NCBI RefSeq assembly: GCF_002443255.2
Contig: NW_019211458.1
Coordinates: 28,858,485 to 28,922,484, forward strand
Reading direction: 5' to 3'
Length of the DNA stretch: 64,000 nucleotides
Origin: Varroa destructor
Taxonomy: Eukaryota > Arthropoda > Arachnida > Mesostigmata > Varroidae
The notes beneath the pieces are model-generated. The model searched no databases. It was not told where the DNA came from and saw only the letters and a list, made by a program, of their open reading frames with translations. A program made the position numbers and the translations under genes. Position 1 is the stretch's first letter, and every line of letters begins with the position of its first letter. Below are positions 14,801 through 28,980 of this stretch, piece by piece.

Positions 14801-15479
14801 CAGCCATCTGTACGTCGACGTTCAGTTATTGGATAAAAACAAGGCGTTTCTGGCTTTTTGGACTAAAACAATTCGAAAAGCATTTCATCGGTCCTAAAAC
14901 ACTGAACTTGAGGGAGCAGGAAGCGGTTGCCATCGGACAAACAGATTTCATGGGAATCGGTTAAGGATAGAATTATATAGATTTATTCGCTTCTGAGTTA
15001 CAGGAGTCCTAGTAGATCGCTTCACAAACATTAATGATGAATGTGTGTTCAAAACACAGGCTGACGGAACACGTTGGTGCATAATATCAAGGGAGCTTCT
15101 CCTGAAGCTTATTTAGGACTTAGTTTTGACGCTGTCAAATCGTGCCCACGTATTGACCGCAGCTACGATATGACTTTAGTTAAGACGTAACCCACAATTT
15201 CCGTAATATTTGGATACTTCTCTTCAGGCCTGTCTATTAGGGTTCTTAGACCAAGGTTATCTATAAACGAATCTAGTTGTCATAGGAAAATGTCATGGTC
15301 CGCTAGCAAAAAATCTCCAGATCAACATACGTAATATCAGTGTTGAAACGTGCGCACATACATGTGCTGGTGTTTCTTGCTTTTGCACTCTCCAAAAATG
15401 TACGCATCGAATTCCCTTTTTTGCTACTTAACTTTGTGATATGCGTTTTTAAATTCGAAGCAAAAGTAAGACCGAAATT

Positions 15480-17172
15480 TTGATCAGGGGAAGCTCTTGG
15501 TCGTTCAGAAGCCTATTGCTTCTTTCGCTTTCGCTTGCTTGCAGTCAAGAAGTAACGACTTTGCCCCTGGCTGTCGCTGTCACCACCTCCCTGCTTCTGC
15601 CATTACCCGAGGGTATCACTTTGGCATCGCCTTATTCTTTCCCGTCTTCTCCCAAGGTCCCGTCGTCCGTTAGACGCTGTGACCGTCTGAAGCTACAGCT
15701 CAGGGGCGTCGATTTCAGTGAACTTGTGTGCAGTTATTGTTGTTGTTGTTGTCTGTTTGGGGTGTCGGAATGGCTAATGCTATCGTGAGCTCGTTGATGG
15801 CATTATTCTCCAAGGCGATACGCCTGAGTAGCTGCGTTTGGCTGTTATTGATGGAGATGAATTAATTATGAGAACACGCTCGCTTTGCGCGCTTATTGCG
15901 GCTTGTTTCCAAACAGTCGGTGAACGAGTCCGAAGGCGAAAGAACCAAAGTCTTTACGCATCTGGTGCGGCCTTTCCCATGTCTTCATGCTGTTTTTTTT
16001 CATTCCACAAACGAGCGATCGCACCGCTAGCCGTCGCATCACCCTAAAGAGCTCAACAAAATGAAGCAAGTCCCTCGATGGTGAGTAGCGTCACGGTATT
16101 GTACTGCTGTCTCTCCCTATGGTGTTCGAATATACGATACGACGCTAAACACCAGTAAGTCTTGTCAAACCTTCTGGTTCATGAAGGTCGATAAAATCTC
16201 CTTTTCCAGTAGTTTCTCTCGATTACGATAATGGAACTTAGTGTAAAGGCAAAAAGGTCAGAAAAAGATAGAGCCATTAAAGGGGGCAATTAACAAGAAG
16301 ACGCAAGGGATAGATAGGTCAGACGAGCCGTTCGAACCCAACGTCGAAGGTTTTGGCTATATTTCGAATAGTTTCGAAGCTTGCTAAGTAAAAACCGGTT
16401 CGGTTCTGCAGTTTATCTGGATACATAGATACGAGACACGAGCGAGCAGGCAGTTGAAATGCTAGCGCACTTCCACTCCCAGCGTCATGGTCCATCATCG
16501 ACTACACCGTCACTAGAAGTGGAAGAACTGAGTCAAAGGAACTAAAGGCGATAAGATGCGTCGGTCCGGGATTTGCTCTTATCATGTCATTCCTCCGTCG
16601 ATATGAGGAAGTCGCCGCTGCAGTGACACGGTTACGGCAGCCTGCGGCAGGTGTTGTAGCAGGAAAGAAAAAATAAGTCGGAATGTCTCTTAAACGCCCG
16701 GACCGCCTTTGCAGAACGACTTGAATGGGAGGTTGTGACATAGGTAGGCGGCCATAAAATATGGAAGGCGTGAGGGGCGGGGGAGGCATGATCAGGCGTG
16801 AGTATGAGAAGGTGCAAGGCCAGAGAGAATGGAAGGATAAGAAGATGAGAAACCATTGGAACGGAGACCCCTATAACACACGATACACCTTTGCTTCACG
16901 TGGTCGGCTTTTGGAGGGTGCTAGCGCCAGAGTTTCTCACCTTCATTCAGGGAGAAATCGCGCAAAGGCATAGCGATAGAGACAGAAATATTCAAGGCCG
17001 TTTGCATGGATCAGCTGGGGGAAGAAGCGAGGAAAATGCTGCTTGCCGAAATCGAGCTTTCATGAAAACATACAAATCACAATTGCGACTGAGCCATAAC
17101 GAAGATGAAGACGAAGTGCAAAATGATTTGCTTCCTTTCGATAATCACAGATGGAATGGATGTAGTTTTTAA
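15480..17172. other. G+C-richer block with start-like and donor-like sites
   Basis: Composition rises and several overlapping frames open on both strands. Two plus-strand starts in good context run straight into donors: ATG 16061 (six codons, MKQVPR, then GTGAGT at 16081) and ATG 16761 (twelve codons, Gly-rich, then GTGAGT at 16798). The left part (15480-15788) is C/T-rich and would encode a Leu/Ser-rich hydrophobic stretch but lacks an ATG. It could hold a promoter and first exon; the evidence is thin. Confidence 0.2.
15737..15752. repeat. (TTG)n microsatellite
   Basis: Five TTG units within the C/T-rich part of the 15.5-16.1 kb block. Confidence 0.85.
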
Positions 17173-18253
17173 TGTTTTGAATCGGCTCAGGATGCGCCGG
17201 AAGCATCGGTATTCCGACAGTGGACGGCCTTTATTAAAAAAAGAACGATGGACGAACATATGGAGACGGCGATAATCTGGTTAAAGTGCCGGCGGTGGTC
17301 TTTCTATGAGACTAGAGTTTAAAAAATATCAGGTAATGCGCTGGTCCTAGAAACAGGTCTTCCTAACATGATACGAAGCCAATGCAAAGCCGGGAATGGG
17401 ACCGCCTTTTTGCGGTAAGCATTGTACCACAAATGCTAAGATTATTAATGCCAGAGTATCTGTATTGTACTACTAACGCTTCTAAGTCGCTTGACTGTAA
17501 AATTCTAAAAACAACGCTTGACATGTCCACTCGGTAAGGGTAGCATCAGAGTAGACAATAACATGAAGCATATTCGGAGATTCTCTTTATTAAAATTAGG
17601 CTGTGCATAAAAGCACAATGCCTCCATTTCATCATGAATGTACTCACTTGTTGCTTTTGTTCTTTTAAGGCTTGATTTGCTAGGTCACCCTCAGTCCATC
17701 CACCACTTTCTCAGCCTTTGACCTGAGGGCTCCTGTTCCCATGACAGCTGCAGCCCTTTGTTTGGAGCCGGTTTGGCCAATAGAAACGGTGACATCTATC
17801 CCATAAACTCTTAGGACAACAAACGTTCGACGATTCGATGTTAGTTCTTTTTTTTTTGTTATGCCAGCTTTTTTTCTTGAAGTCGTGCTATGGCCCAACC
17901 AACGAAGTAATACAATGAAAAAAAAAATAGTGTGATTCGATACTTCACAAGCCCTTCGAAATCTCCAGTTCAGCTATGTACTTTTACCTTTGGTGGTTTA
18001 GAACAGCTGAGTTCATTCCAGGATGCCAAAGCTAAGGCAGCTAGGACCTAACCCGAATATAGCAAATGGAACTGCTGTACGAAACGGTACTCACCTGGAT
18101 CCCGTAATGGAGCTGGACTGCTTACATTACACGATATACGACTGAAATGCTACCTTTGTCGCATTGAGATGCACGCGCAGTTTCTGTAAACATTTGGGTA
18201 AAACTTCAGACGAACAGCTACGAAAGGCGGTCACTTTGAATGCCATTATTCCC

Positions 18254-18269
18254 ATATATATATATATAT
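18254..18269. repeat. (AT)n microsatellite
   Basis: Eight AT units, ending in a short T run. Confidence 0.9.
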
Positions 18270-21200
18270 TTTCGCATATTTTATTCACTAGGCTTACACC
18301 TGTCGATAAAAAAAGATAGCATCTCCTTCCAGGAGAATGGTCTTAGTGTTTCTCCGTTCCTTCGTATAATAATGTAAATCCACCCAAATGAAGCACTCGC
18401 ACTGAGTGAGCGCCGAAAAACCACTCTGAGACTCTATTTCTACCGAATGTATAATCGATTTACGTAATGTTATCATATTCGTACTAAAGTTCCCATTGAA
18501 AAATGAAGATTGTAAACTGGTGCACTCACTGAGAAACTAGAGGGAAAATCCTCTGAAATTTAAGAGATATTTATATGCATATTTGAAAATGTATAAAACT
18601 GTAACATTACATCTTAGCGTACCGTCGACATTTATGCTGGCTGTCGTTCTCGTTCAGCGTTGGAGCCGTTGTAGGGGTTCGTGGGAGCCGTTCGTCGTAG
18701 GCGCTTCCTCTCATGCACTTCACTATTTTTCTCTATTCTTTCAAGTAACAAATGCAGCTCACAGACCAGCAGCAAACAGCCGGCAATAACTTCTACCCAC
18801 ATACATATATAGATATGTCACGATATATAGACTTTTAAGCGTGCCCTGCACCGTATCCTCCAACTGGCCCAACGACTGTGTGGATGTTCGTAAAGCCTAT
18901 GGGAAGGATTGGGCTTATCTTGCCAGCACGATACTATTGAGATGTGGTCTATGTAATTGATTTTGGCACAGTCCACAAGGGACTCGTGCGATCTGGCCAT
19001 ATTTAGACGCCGCTTTCTGTCATAGAGAGCCTTAGCCGGAACGCTGACGTACTTCGATGTCGCTATATCGTAGCGTGTAAGATCTGTTAACGTTTGTCGG
19101 CAAAAAACGATTTCTTTGGAAATACTTCTTGCTCTCCTTGCTGCTCTCGTGGAAAGGCAAACTCTGAGCAATCGTTAGCTTTGCATTTGTTTAAGCGTTA
19201 GACCTTCCGGACGCAGCCGGCACCTAAAAATGTACAAGTCATTGATAAATGTGTGATAATTCATGACGACGACATGTATATCTATACACGATGTGCCAAA
19301 CATAATAGTTTATAACTAATTTTTGATCGAATATAGAATGTGATCGATACGTTCGTTGGGACTTGTTGTATTTATTACATAAGTATGATACATAGGGTAT
19401 TCGAAGTTATCTTATTGTAGGCTTTTTTTATTTCTGCCTGTACCTGGATTTTCATCTTCTTACCCCAGTTCGGCTTACAGACAAGTGACTTGATATGATT
19501 TGATTGCCTAGCTAGGACGACTATCGGCTTTCTAGCATTCGACCGAAATATCTACGGATTCGCGTCAGAGCAGATAAAGCAGCAAGTTGCCAGAAACGTC
19601 TTTAACATGCGTCTAGCTAGCTGGGAAGATTTGTTACGTGTAAAAGAAAGAATAGCAGCCTGCCATGAGCACTGTCAGCGTTGCTGACGGACATGATGAG
19701 CGTTCGGCTGAAGGAGATGATAACTTCATTAGAAGACACTCGGTACAAATAAGTCGCACCGTGTGGTATTAGCGACTAGTTTACGTAGTTCTAGTGGCAA
19801 TATCGGTATTAGCCGGTTAAGAAGCATCTCTGGAAAAACAGCGGTCACACCTTAGCAGTTCACTGGTAATAAGAGGATCGATTCGGCCGCTGGATAGGAT
19901 ATTACCTCGATCAATTCCACCTTCTTTTCACTGGGCTTTCTTTCCTCAAATACTATTAGTCATGCCCTGGGGGCTGCAGCCTATTTGCCTACATCATCGG
20001 AGTGGAATTTGTTTGCCTTGTCCGCTATATGTTTGCTAATTACTTGCTCGCCCGTCCAGCAGCTGCTACAGTTGAAGCCGTGGGCTGCTTTGTTAGAGTC
20101 CAAAGAATTGCGGCTGGAAGGACGGAATGCGAAGAACGAGAAAAAATGACACAAAAGCGGTATAATATATATATAGAAGCGAACTAGTTACTACCTGCCG
20201 TGGTCGAACAGTAATGTCGTTGTAGGAATGATGCTCAGTAATGACCGATTATAGGAGATCGATTGGAGTCCACCGATAAAGACTGCGGCCTGTACGGAGC
20301 GTGGACACGAAGACTGTGAGCCTTCTTCGGAAGCTAGAGTCAACTGAAGGTTTGCAGGACGGAAGCAAACATCTCAGAGCAGTCGATTCAGAATTGCCGC
20401 AGTCCGTCTTCTATTTATTACGGCGTTTATGGCATCTAGCGGTATTGGGAAAGCAACAACGTACACTTTTTTTTTCAATAATGCATGTTACTCTATAATA
20501 TCTTTATCGTTGCTATTGTTGATTGCTAATATTCCAGCATTATTCCAAAATATATATCCCAGACTGACTGGGAACCATTTGAATATGTATATGTAACATT
20601 TCCTTCCAAACGCAATCATTGCTCTAGCTTCTGTCGTTTTTCCTTTATTCTAAAGTTTTTTCAGTTAACTAAATGACGTGGGCAAATAGAACTCGACAAG
20701 AAATTCATTAAAAATCGATTTTTTTATTTAAAATATCACCGATTCAAGATCTCCACATTGTTATATATTCTGCTTATTATTATTTTGCAATATAAGGGTA
20801 TTAAAGTTCGAGACGTTTACCAATTCTACAGGCCTGAGTCAATCACCTACATGATAAGTGTAATACCGCCACATATTATCGAGTTAATGAAGAAGGACGC
20901 CATCCTCCTTGTCTTCGCCGTTGGCTGGCCGAAAATGTTGTAGAAATGTTTAGCTATAGGACTCCCGCCTCTCCTTCTTACTGCCGTTGTTTGAAGGGCA
21001 ACTGCCGAAGGACGACCGCAGCAGTTCTATGTTTTACGGCCTGCTTTGCCATCCAGCAAAATTGTCACTTGAGTCAGGACAAAGGGCTCAAGTCGATGAA
21101 GATGAATAGATTGTCGAAATGGTCTGGGGCCATTGTTTCAATATCAGAACGCTAAGAGTTAGATTTTCCCAGAGGTCCAGCGGAGGTTGGTCTCATTCGG

Positions 21201-24200
21201 CAGACAGTTCTTCGTCGAACCGTCTTTAAAAACACCTCCTTTCATGTTATGACTCAAGTGCTATTTTTAGTTTCTAATCTAAATGCCAATTAAAAGCTGA
21301 CAAAAAAGTGACAAAAAGCTGATAAACGCGCGAACAAACAGGGGGAACATGACCCATATCTTAGATTAGATAGCAATTTTAAATATGTTGCAAATGATAT
21401 CTTTGTTGCTACAAATCGCGCTCCCCTTTGGTTTCCAACATTCCTTGCTTGTTCGAGGTGTATCACACCCTTCAGCCTGTGGTTGTACCCTCCTTTTCAA
21501 AATTTCTTTTTTCGACTCATTCTCTATCTTCTTATCGCTAATTAACACTGCCATAATGTGCCGAAGTGCTATCATTATTTGTGCGGTCTGTGGTCTAAGC
21601 CACGGTATTTTATAGTATTTTACACACTGCTACCCATAGCCCTTAGCCTGTATATTGGAGCGCAAGGTCAATTCGTGCAGAAAGGCTTAAAACGGCGCAC
21701 ACCAGTGGATATAACGTGGACAACAGTGACAACTTTATCTTATGCACGAGTGAATGCCGAAGCCGTATTTGATCTTTAAAACGCAAAACGGTTGCGCAGA
21801 CCTTCCAGTGACTTACCTTTGTCTCGTGGTAGTAGCAGTAACTGATTGTGGGATTGGAACCACAGAAGAGGTAGGGAGAAATGACGGCTCAATTAACACT
21901 TTATGCCTTTAGCTGCAGTGAGCAGCTACGTCATACGATTTCCCCGGCGACGAGTAAATACTGATTACGATGAGAGTCGGAAAAATGAAATTTCGAGACG
22001 CTGGTCCGATCAGTATCGTTATCGTTACCTTGTGGGTTAACATGGCCGCTGAAGAACACTCGTTTCGCTTACATGTTTGGCCTACGCCTGTCCCGACTTT
22101 CTTTTTGAGCAGACTTTACTGAAAACCGCAGAACAACGCGGGTTCTGACGGTGACCAGAACAGTTCAATTAAATTTCAAAGGAAATGGATTCACATTAAT
22201 CGTTCATATTGAAGGGCAGGAGCCTACCCTTCAACTGTCATATTTCAAGTTTTAATTGTTGCTTATCTGCTTATTACGAACTTCTATTAGTCCGTGATTC
22301 TATCCATTTATTTAGTTGTTGTCGTCTTTTTCTTCATAACGCTCAATGCGACCGAAGCTTAAGCTCATAAGTTACGAGTGCCACTAGCTGCTGTTACTTC
22401 GGCCATCTTGTGTTCTGTTGTTATTGTATCTGCCTTGACTGCCAGGACCTACGCCGCTGGCACCAGCTGTGTCCATATTAGCAAGTCAACACACTGGGAA
22501 AAAAACAACGGGTGAATCAAGTGGAAGAATACGAAGCTAATTGTCGAAGCACTTGATACCTTGGCCCATGGCTGTGGCCTGGCTGTATGGCCTCTTATAA
22601 TGCTGGCCGGTGACTGTTGTCTTAGGAATAACTGACTTACTTCTGACTCACCCTTTGCCACCGATGAAAATATGTCTTGTTTGAAGGCACTTGTTGTCTT
22701 TAGTCGGTTTGATATCTATTTGATCTTCTACGGCTCTCTATCAATGATGAGTGCATCGACTTGGTCTTGACGAGGAAGCACAATCTAATCTATACATACA
22801 GATAGTCTCGACAGGGCGGTGGACCGTTCATGCATATACCACAGACCTTTATAGACTCTAGCTCGATGGCCTCGGCTTGCGATGTACGCTCACGTACCTC
22901 CTGCAAGACGAGAGCATCGGCCGTTCTGCTAAAACACATGATAGGCTGACAACAAAAGTAGAATAGAATAAAAGTGGCCTGTAATTGTCAGATATTCAAC
23001 GCAATGCGGGCGATGGGCGGACTCGTGACAATCGGCAACCGGCCAATATAACCGGCTTAGCCGATGCAGCGGAAAAGGCAGACGAAGCATTTGTCTTAAC
23101 GGGAGCGAAGATTTGCACTTCATTCAGCTTCTTAACCACTACCAGTTCCAAAGTATTCATCGAAGTTGCGTTAATCTGCAGTGGAAATGAGTCTATGATA
23201 TGACAGATCGGATGGAAAGACTTCTACTTGAAATAATTAAGATAGTTCGCGATGACGGAATGGTAAGCGAACATTATAAGTAGTAAACGATTAAAAATGC
23301 AAGGGATTGTGATAAAGGATGATTCGTTATTATTCTATGTCTCATTTAAGTCTACGTAAGAAGGAATATATCCCGCTACGCTTTTTCACGCATCATTATA
23401 TGAGCAAGGCTAATGAAATTTCCGTCGTAAGACCCGACCAGGCTTTAGTATTAATTCCCTTGTCTATTTGCACAACTCAGAGATGCCGCAGTCCTGCCGC
23501 GTCGTTCATATAATAAACACGAACAGGAGTCGAATCCAACAGCCCTCAGCGACTAAGACCAAACACTGTAGAAAGATAGATACACTTTCCGAACAACGTT
23601 CCCCAATAGCGACTCAACCATTTTATCATTCTCTAAACTGCTAGAGTAACCATTAGATAGATCATTACACAGATAGTATCAGAGTGCAACGATGCTTGGT
23701 ATACGTACCTGTTTTACTTATATTATTTAGGAGATATCCCTCCTACCCTCTTCGCTGCTCTGCGTGAAGGCTAACGTTATGAAACGATAGGAAGAATCTG
23801 CGTTGGTCTTTAGTAGGTTTTCACTTGTCACACTTTAGGCTGATCGTGATATTGAAGGGCGTTGGGTAACTCGGTGTTCACGGTGCACATTCATATGCAG
23901 GTTTACATATCCGCACAGACAAGCAGTCTACTCAAACTGAGGAATACTTACGCCAAAGAGCCATTTGTTTTAGTACCTTATGAACAGCCATGAGCTGTAG
24001 ACAGACCTGTACGAGCTTGTGTTGATTCCCCGTATGGCGGTCGGACTGGCCTTGAACTGGCACTTTGATAGCCTCATCTTTAGCTTTTAGGTCAGAAGCA
24101 ATCCAAGACCTTGCTTTAATAGTTGACTGAAAACACTGAACTGCAAAATGATAAATTTTTAGCTTTATGTACTCTTACAAAACCTAGGAATTCAGCGGTA

Positions 24201-25459
24201 GCGATTTCAAACCAAATAGGCCGATCCATATGCCTATAAACATTATTGTTCTGCAATGGAAATTTAACTAACAGCAAAAGCTAACCCTTGTATTATACCT
24301 AAAATTATTTTTTGATTTTATGGAGGTACAGAGATCACATTAATGTAGCATTTTCGTGCTTCTTCTCTTAGTGCTTTTGTTTTTGATCACGTCCATTGCC
24401 ACAGAACAATTCGCCGCTGGAGAAGGCTACTTTAAAATCGCAGTCGTTCCCGTAAATGCTTGTGCCATTATTCGCGTGCTTATGTGTGACTGTGGAGTTT
24501 CTTAAAGTCCAGGAAAAGCACACTTCGGGTCAGTGGCAAGTGACAATCAGCAGGATTCAGTTGGCGACAAATAGGCCGCAAAAAGGGTAAACTGGCGGAA
24601 TATAGTTACCAGAGATTGGTGCGTAGCTTTCCTACGTACGTCGAGCATTATTAGTTTGTGTCTCACCGGCATCTCCGCGATTAACGAATTACCCTGCGCA
24701 CATCGTTGTTACAAGCAGTCATATTGTATGCGTATATATGACGGGAAAAGAATGGGGAAACGGGAAGCCTGCACGCCTACAATAAAACTGCTTTGGAAAT
24801 CGGTTCGCCACTTCGACTGTGGCCAGCGATGGCCACTGTGCAAGTAGTCGATCCACCGCTGCTTTGTCGTCGGTGCTCGGTGGTGGCAAAAACGGGGACA
24901 GACAGGAAGATGATGGGAAAAAATTGCTTTTGTCGAGCAGGCGAAGGGGGGATAAGCAGGATGTGACCGGCAAGGGATGGAAGATCCTCGATACCAAAAC
25001 GAGATTGTTGACACAGCGAAACGAGGCAACGGCAAAAGGTAGCAATGGTTCTATCTGCGTGCAGCTGTAGAGCCACAGGATGCTACAAGTAGAATAGCTT
25101 CATGATGGGTAACAGTAAGTACGACGCAGGGATAGGCAATACGCAAATGACCCTCAGTAGAACAAGCCAGTGGACTGAACAGAAAGAAGCATACGCAGCG
25201 AAAATGTGGGTCCGCTACCTAGCACCAAATGTAATAGAGCCACTAGCGCATCGGGTTGCATGTCACTGTACCCTCAAAAGTTATGCGTTCTCACTTGACG
25301 TTATCGTATTCCTGCTATTGCTATTGAATAAGTAAACAAATCACCCAATGACGATATTAATTACACCTTTTAGTGAGGGCAGTGTTGTGGCCTAATTCTT
25401 GTCAACTGTGCTATCGGTAGTAGATTTGACTACTATCGTTATTACTATTGTTACGCTAG

Positions 25460-25570
25460 AGAAGATTTGCATACTCGTGCCTTTTCTGCCGATGCGGGCT
25501 ACATGTACACAACGAATGCCGCTTATCTTGTGCGAATGGTAACCGATACAGTCTTCACTGGGCAATGCAA
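25460..25570 (+). CDS. Small Cys/His-rich candidate exon
   Basis: An acceptor-like site (ttactattgttacgctag, AG at 25458-25459) and a GTGAGT donor at 25571 flank 37 codons open in phase 0. The peptide contains SCLFCRCGLHVHNECRLSC, which recalls the C-terminal half of zinc-binding C1 (phorbol-ester) domains in its GL-x-V-H-x-x-C core. The spacing does not fit: the preceding Cys pair is too close and only three residues separate the last two Cys, against about seven in C1. Third positions are not enriched for G+C. The call is therefore weak. Confidence 0.2.
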
Positions 25571-25864
25571 GTGAGTGAAGAAAATTGAAGTGGCCCTAAG
25601 CTCTGATTCCGAAATGTAGCATAGTATGTTTCAGGGTGTCGTTTGTGGTTCACCACCCTATCTTTAACTCGACCAGTGCTTGCAGACATCTTAAATAGCC
25701 ACTGTTTAGCTACGACGAGGCAGTTAAAAAATGTGATCTGTCACCGTGTTTATTTTAAAAATGCGTAAAAAAGCTTAAAAAGTCAGCCCTTTCAATTTGC
25801 TCCTTGTGTCGTCTACCTTACAAAGTGAGCGCTATCTACAAGATAGCATATAGTAGTCATTGTT

Positions 25865-25890
25865 TATATATATATATATATATATATATA
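25865..25890. repeat. (TA)13 microsatellite
   Basis: An uninterrupted TA run, followed after tgttta by another short TA stretch. Confidence 0.95.
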
Positions 25891-26351
25891 TGTTTATATA
25901 TAGATGTGTGTTTTGGTCTGTGGCTATAATCTATCTAATCATATTTCAATCAACTGGACTTAATAATACCGTAGGCAGCATGGCATAGGGTCAATGATAG
26001 AGTCAGTGCCTCTTGTCCTATGCCAATATCAGTAGCACCTGAATGTACTACCTGAGCCAGATAGGTCTCTCGGCAAACTTAAGTAGCCGCCGCTGGCTTT
26101 GCACCAACACCTGGACTCTGAACTCTGCTTTAAGCCCACTATCACGATAACGTGGTCATCACGGCGTGTGCTTTACACACGGGCACACTTAATTCATTCC
26201 TTTTCATAGCCAGCTGCTGCACAGGTAAACCCTGCGATAGGTAGGATATAGCTGCTGTTCGATTACTGCTCTAGGCAGCTGTAGCTACAGAAGCAGTAGT
26301 AACAGCACCAGCAAAATCACCAAAATCCTCGCAGAGGCTTAAACAATAGCC

Positions 26352-26618
26352 ATGGTGCGGTGTGAGCGTGACATCGTGCACGCCCCGTCGATAGATCATC
26401 CTTTTTTCCAGCAACATCTCTTTGACTATGGCCTACCTAAATATGAACTATCTGAGCGATGGCTTTTGATACTGCCAAACGAAAGATGGCACTATTGCCA
26501 TTGCAGAGCATCGTCACCGCCTGTACATTGTAGTTGCTGGCATCTAGAAGTTGGAAGCTTGTTGATGATTTTGCGATTCGCAAGAGCGAAAAATAGTTAC
26601 CGAAGAAGCGGCACCTAG
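26352..26618 (+). CDS. Small open frame with a strong start context, unknown
   Basis: ATG at 26352 sits in gccATGg, a good animal start context, and opens 88 codons to TAG. The peptide has scattered aromatic and Cys/His residues (HYCHC, HCSCWH) but no recognised fold, signal peptide or clear codon bias. Several other frames on both strands are also open in this G+C-richer kilobase (26.3-27.2 kb), so this may be chance. Confidence 0.12.
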   Translation: MVRCERDIVHAPSIDHPFFQQHLFDYGLPKYELSERWLLILPNERWHYCHCRASSPPVHCSCWHLEVGSLLMILRFARAKNSYRRSGT

Positions 26619-28863
26619 TATTAAAGACCGGACAAAACAGGGCCCTTGAAGGTTATTTTTGTCAAGCAAGCACCGATTGTGGTTGACGTTGAGCGTCACT
26701 GCTATAGGCACCGGACGATATTGTCGGCTCGGTTCGAAGCGCACTCGCAATTATTTCAGCTTCCAGCTACAACAGCGAGAGAACGCCTATACAGCGCAAC
26801 GGCATCAACAACACAAAAAGCAGGATGTAGAAAATGGAATGAAATTTACCCGTACACGACACATGACACACAGCCATACTGTCACTGATTGGTATGTTTG
26901 TAGTTGTCTTCAGATTTCGTTGACGCCTATGTCTCATCTGCTGCATCCCCGCCATGGCAGAGTCGACTGCTAAAGGCAGATTGTGAAACAGCCAAATCAA
27001 ACCGGCCAGCTTCGTATATTCGCTATGGGTTCCAATCGGTGGTGGCAGTGCAGCTCGCTGTAGCTATATCAAGTAACGCAACTGGCCGTGGTGGCACCGT
27101 CGCTTTTCATTTCGATTTTCGCAAAGCAGTAACATGGCCTCGCGTCTGTTGACAAACCTTTGCCGATGCCAAGACGAGGCTCGATGTTAAGGTAGGCGGT
27201 TGCCCCTGTAGGCGAACGCGGTACCAATAAGAGCGGACTAAAATCACTGCTCAATAATAATAAGGCTAGTTAAAGACCTGCGCGATCCTGGCGAGTGTCT
27301 GTGCAGCGTGTGACTGGTTACTATTCGTGTATATAGAGTCGCATGCAACTTGTGCAGCCCTGAAATACTATAAAGCAAAATAGAAAAGTCGTTGTACCTC
27401 GTAGGGTTCCTTTAGGATGTTTTTTCTTTGAGGCCTGCTATAGTGACGATCCTCATATTGACATAACAGCGGACGCGTATTGTAAACCGACGAGTCTGCA
27501 ATGCTTGCCTTACGATGGAGGCATACTTACCCCAGTTGTGGTTTGCGTTCGGATGCGGGACTGAGATTAGTATTAGACTGGCAAATATAGGACGGCTATG
27601 AAAAGCGAAGCAGGCTCCCGGTATTGTGGAATTCAATAACCCGAAGTATGTTATGTTGTTACTAAATAAATACATTTTTCAAATTTCAGTGTTTGAAACT
27701 GGTGCTAATTGAATACCTTACACCTACTGCTATTCTTGCTGGTGATCAATGTCCTAATGGACCTATTTAAAAGTCTGTGGATCTTCGACTAGTATAGGGT
27801 CAACGTAGGGTGGCTCATAACTTCCGATTCGGACGTCTCTTTAAATACCACCACGGAAGTGGCCGTGAGACGCTTGCGCTCAGCCTCGTAGCCATCCCAG
27901 CTTCAGCGAATTGGCTTGTTAACCGATTTGTGGTCTGTAGCCGGGTTTTGTAATTTACAATCGGTTCATAAAGACGACAGGGCTTTCGGTTGGTTTAATT
28001 GAAGAATAAAACGTAGCCTATAGATAATGGTTTTTTGGCAGAGCTTCATTTGGTTTTGTTAGTGTATTCACTCCCGTTACGTTGTATTATACATTGTGGA
28101 GAAAAAAAAAACACTGTTCTGTGCCTTGAATCGAAATAGAGGTCAAAAAATCAACTGCAGCAACAGTTGCTAGCCACATCGGCTATTTTAACAGCGAGCA
28201 GAACACTTAGGCAGATGGAAGCGAAAGTGCTCAGCGTCAGCTGATCTGCTATAGAAACAACAACTAGAAGTATCTGAGCGGATATTTATTACATGCTCAA
28301 AAATTTTCCAAGAAAAATTTATGCACATACGCGGCTGCCGTTAGTACCACCTAGTTGAATACGTTTTTATCATATTCTCTTATCGATCCAGGTGTCAACC
28401 AATAAGAAACAAAGTTTGTACCTCGATCTGAGTCGTGATTCACTGCTGTCTTGGAGCTACGCCATTGATCGACACGCGAAAAACTGACGTTTCGCTGAGG
28501 TTGCAATGTTGCATGAAGTCGAACAGCGTCATCAGTATGGCATTCGGCTATGCCGAAATTTTGTCCATGGCTATTGAGTGATAAGACTCAGGGCTATAAA
28601 AACTTCAACTAGGAATGGAAACCTACTACCTATTACATTATTTTGTGTATCGCGCACAAAACGTGTACTTGGGTAGATGTTGTCACAAATGCACTGGCAC
28701 TTCCGGCAAGCTTCTGTGGGTACTACTCGGCAGACGGCTACAGGAGATGTTTCCAGTGGAAAGTGTTAAATTTCGAAGGTAACAATGGGGCCACTGATTA
28801 TGCGGCCTCATGTGGGTATTGATAACTCACCCGTTGGGCCTTTCTTGAAATGGGTTGATGTTG

Positions 28864-28894
28864 ATATGCTAATGTACTTACAACGTTAGCATAT
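28864..28894. repeat. Short inverted repeat, 9-bp arms
   Basis: Arms atatgctaa and ttagcatat with a 13-base spacer, about 90 bp left of the 38-bp palindrome. Confidence 0.7.
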
Positions 28895-28980
28895 TTAATA
28901 AGTTTATCAAAAAATATCTTTTCTTATGGTAGTCTAATTGCAAGCACCAAAAGCACGTGCTATACGTCAAAGATGATGGT

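Larger units (their letters stand above)
11892..25459. other. Mostly featureless DNA
   Basis: Apart from the 15.5-17.2 kb block and microsatellites, I see no supported gene. A good acceptor-like tract (catttatttgatttttcag) ends near 14399 and is followed by aataaa within 25 bases. On the minus strand, consensus donors occur near 18093 (CAG/GTGAGT) and 21812 (AAG/GTAAGT) without a convincing open exon beside either. Confidence 0.5.

Noticed and set aside
18818..19171. 117-codon minus-strand frame
   Set aside because: The first codon is TTG, no acceptor with a pyrimidine tract precedes it, and no family was recognised.
23930..24180. Minus-strand open stretch of about 80 codons ending at a GTAAGT donor
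   Set aside because: It reads like protein, but stop-free stretches this long are expected dozens of times by chance here, and third positions show no G+C enrichment.
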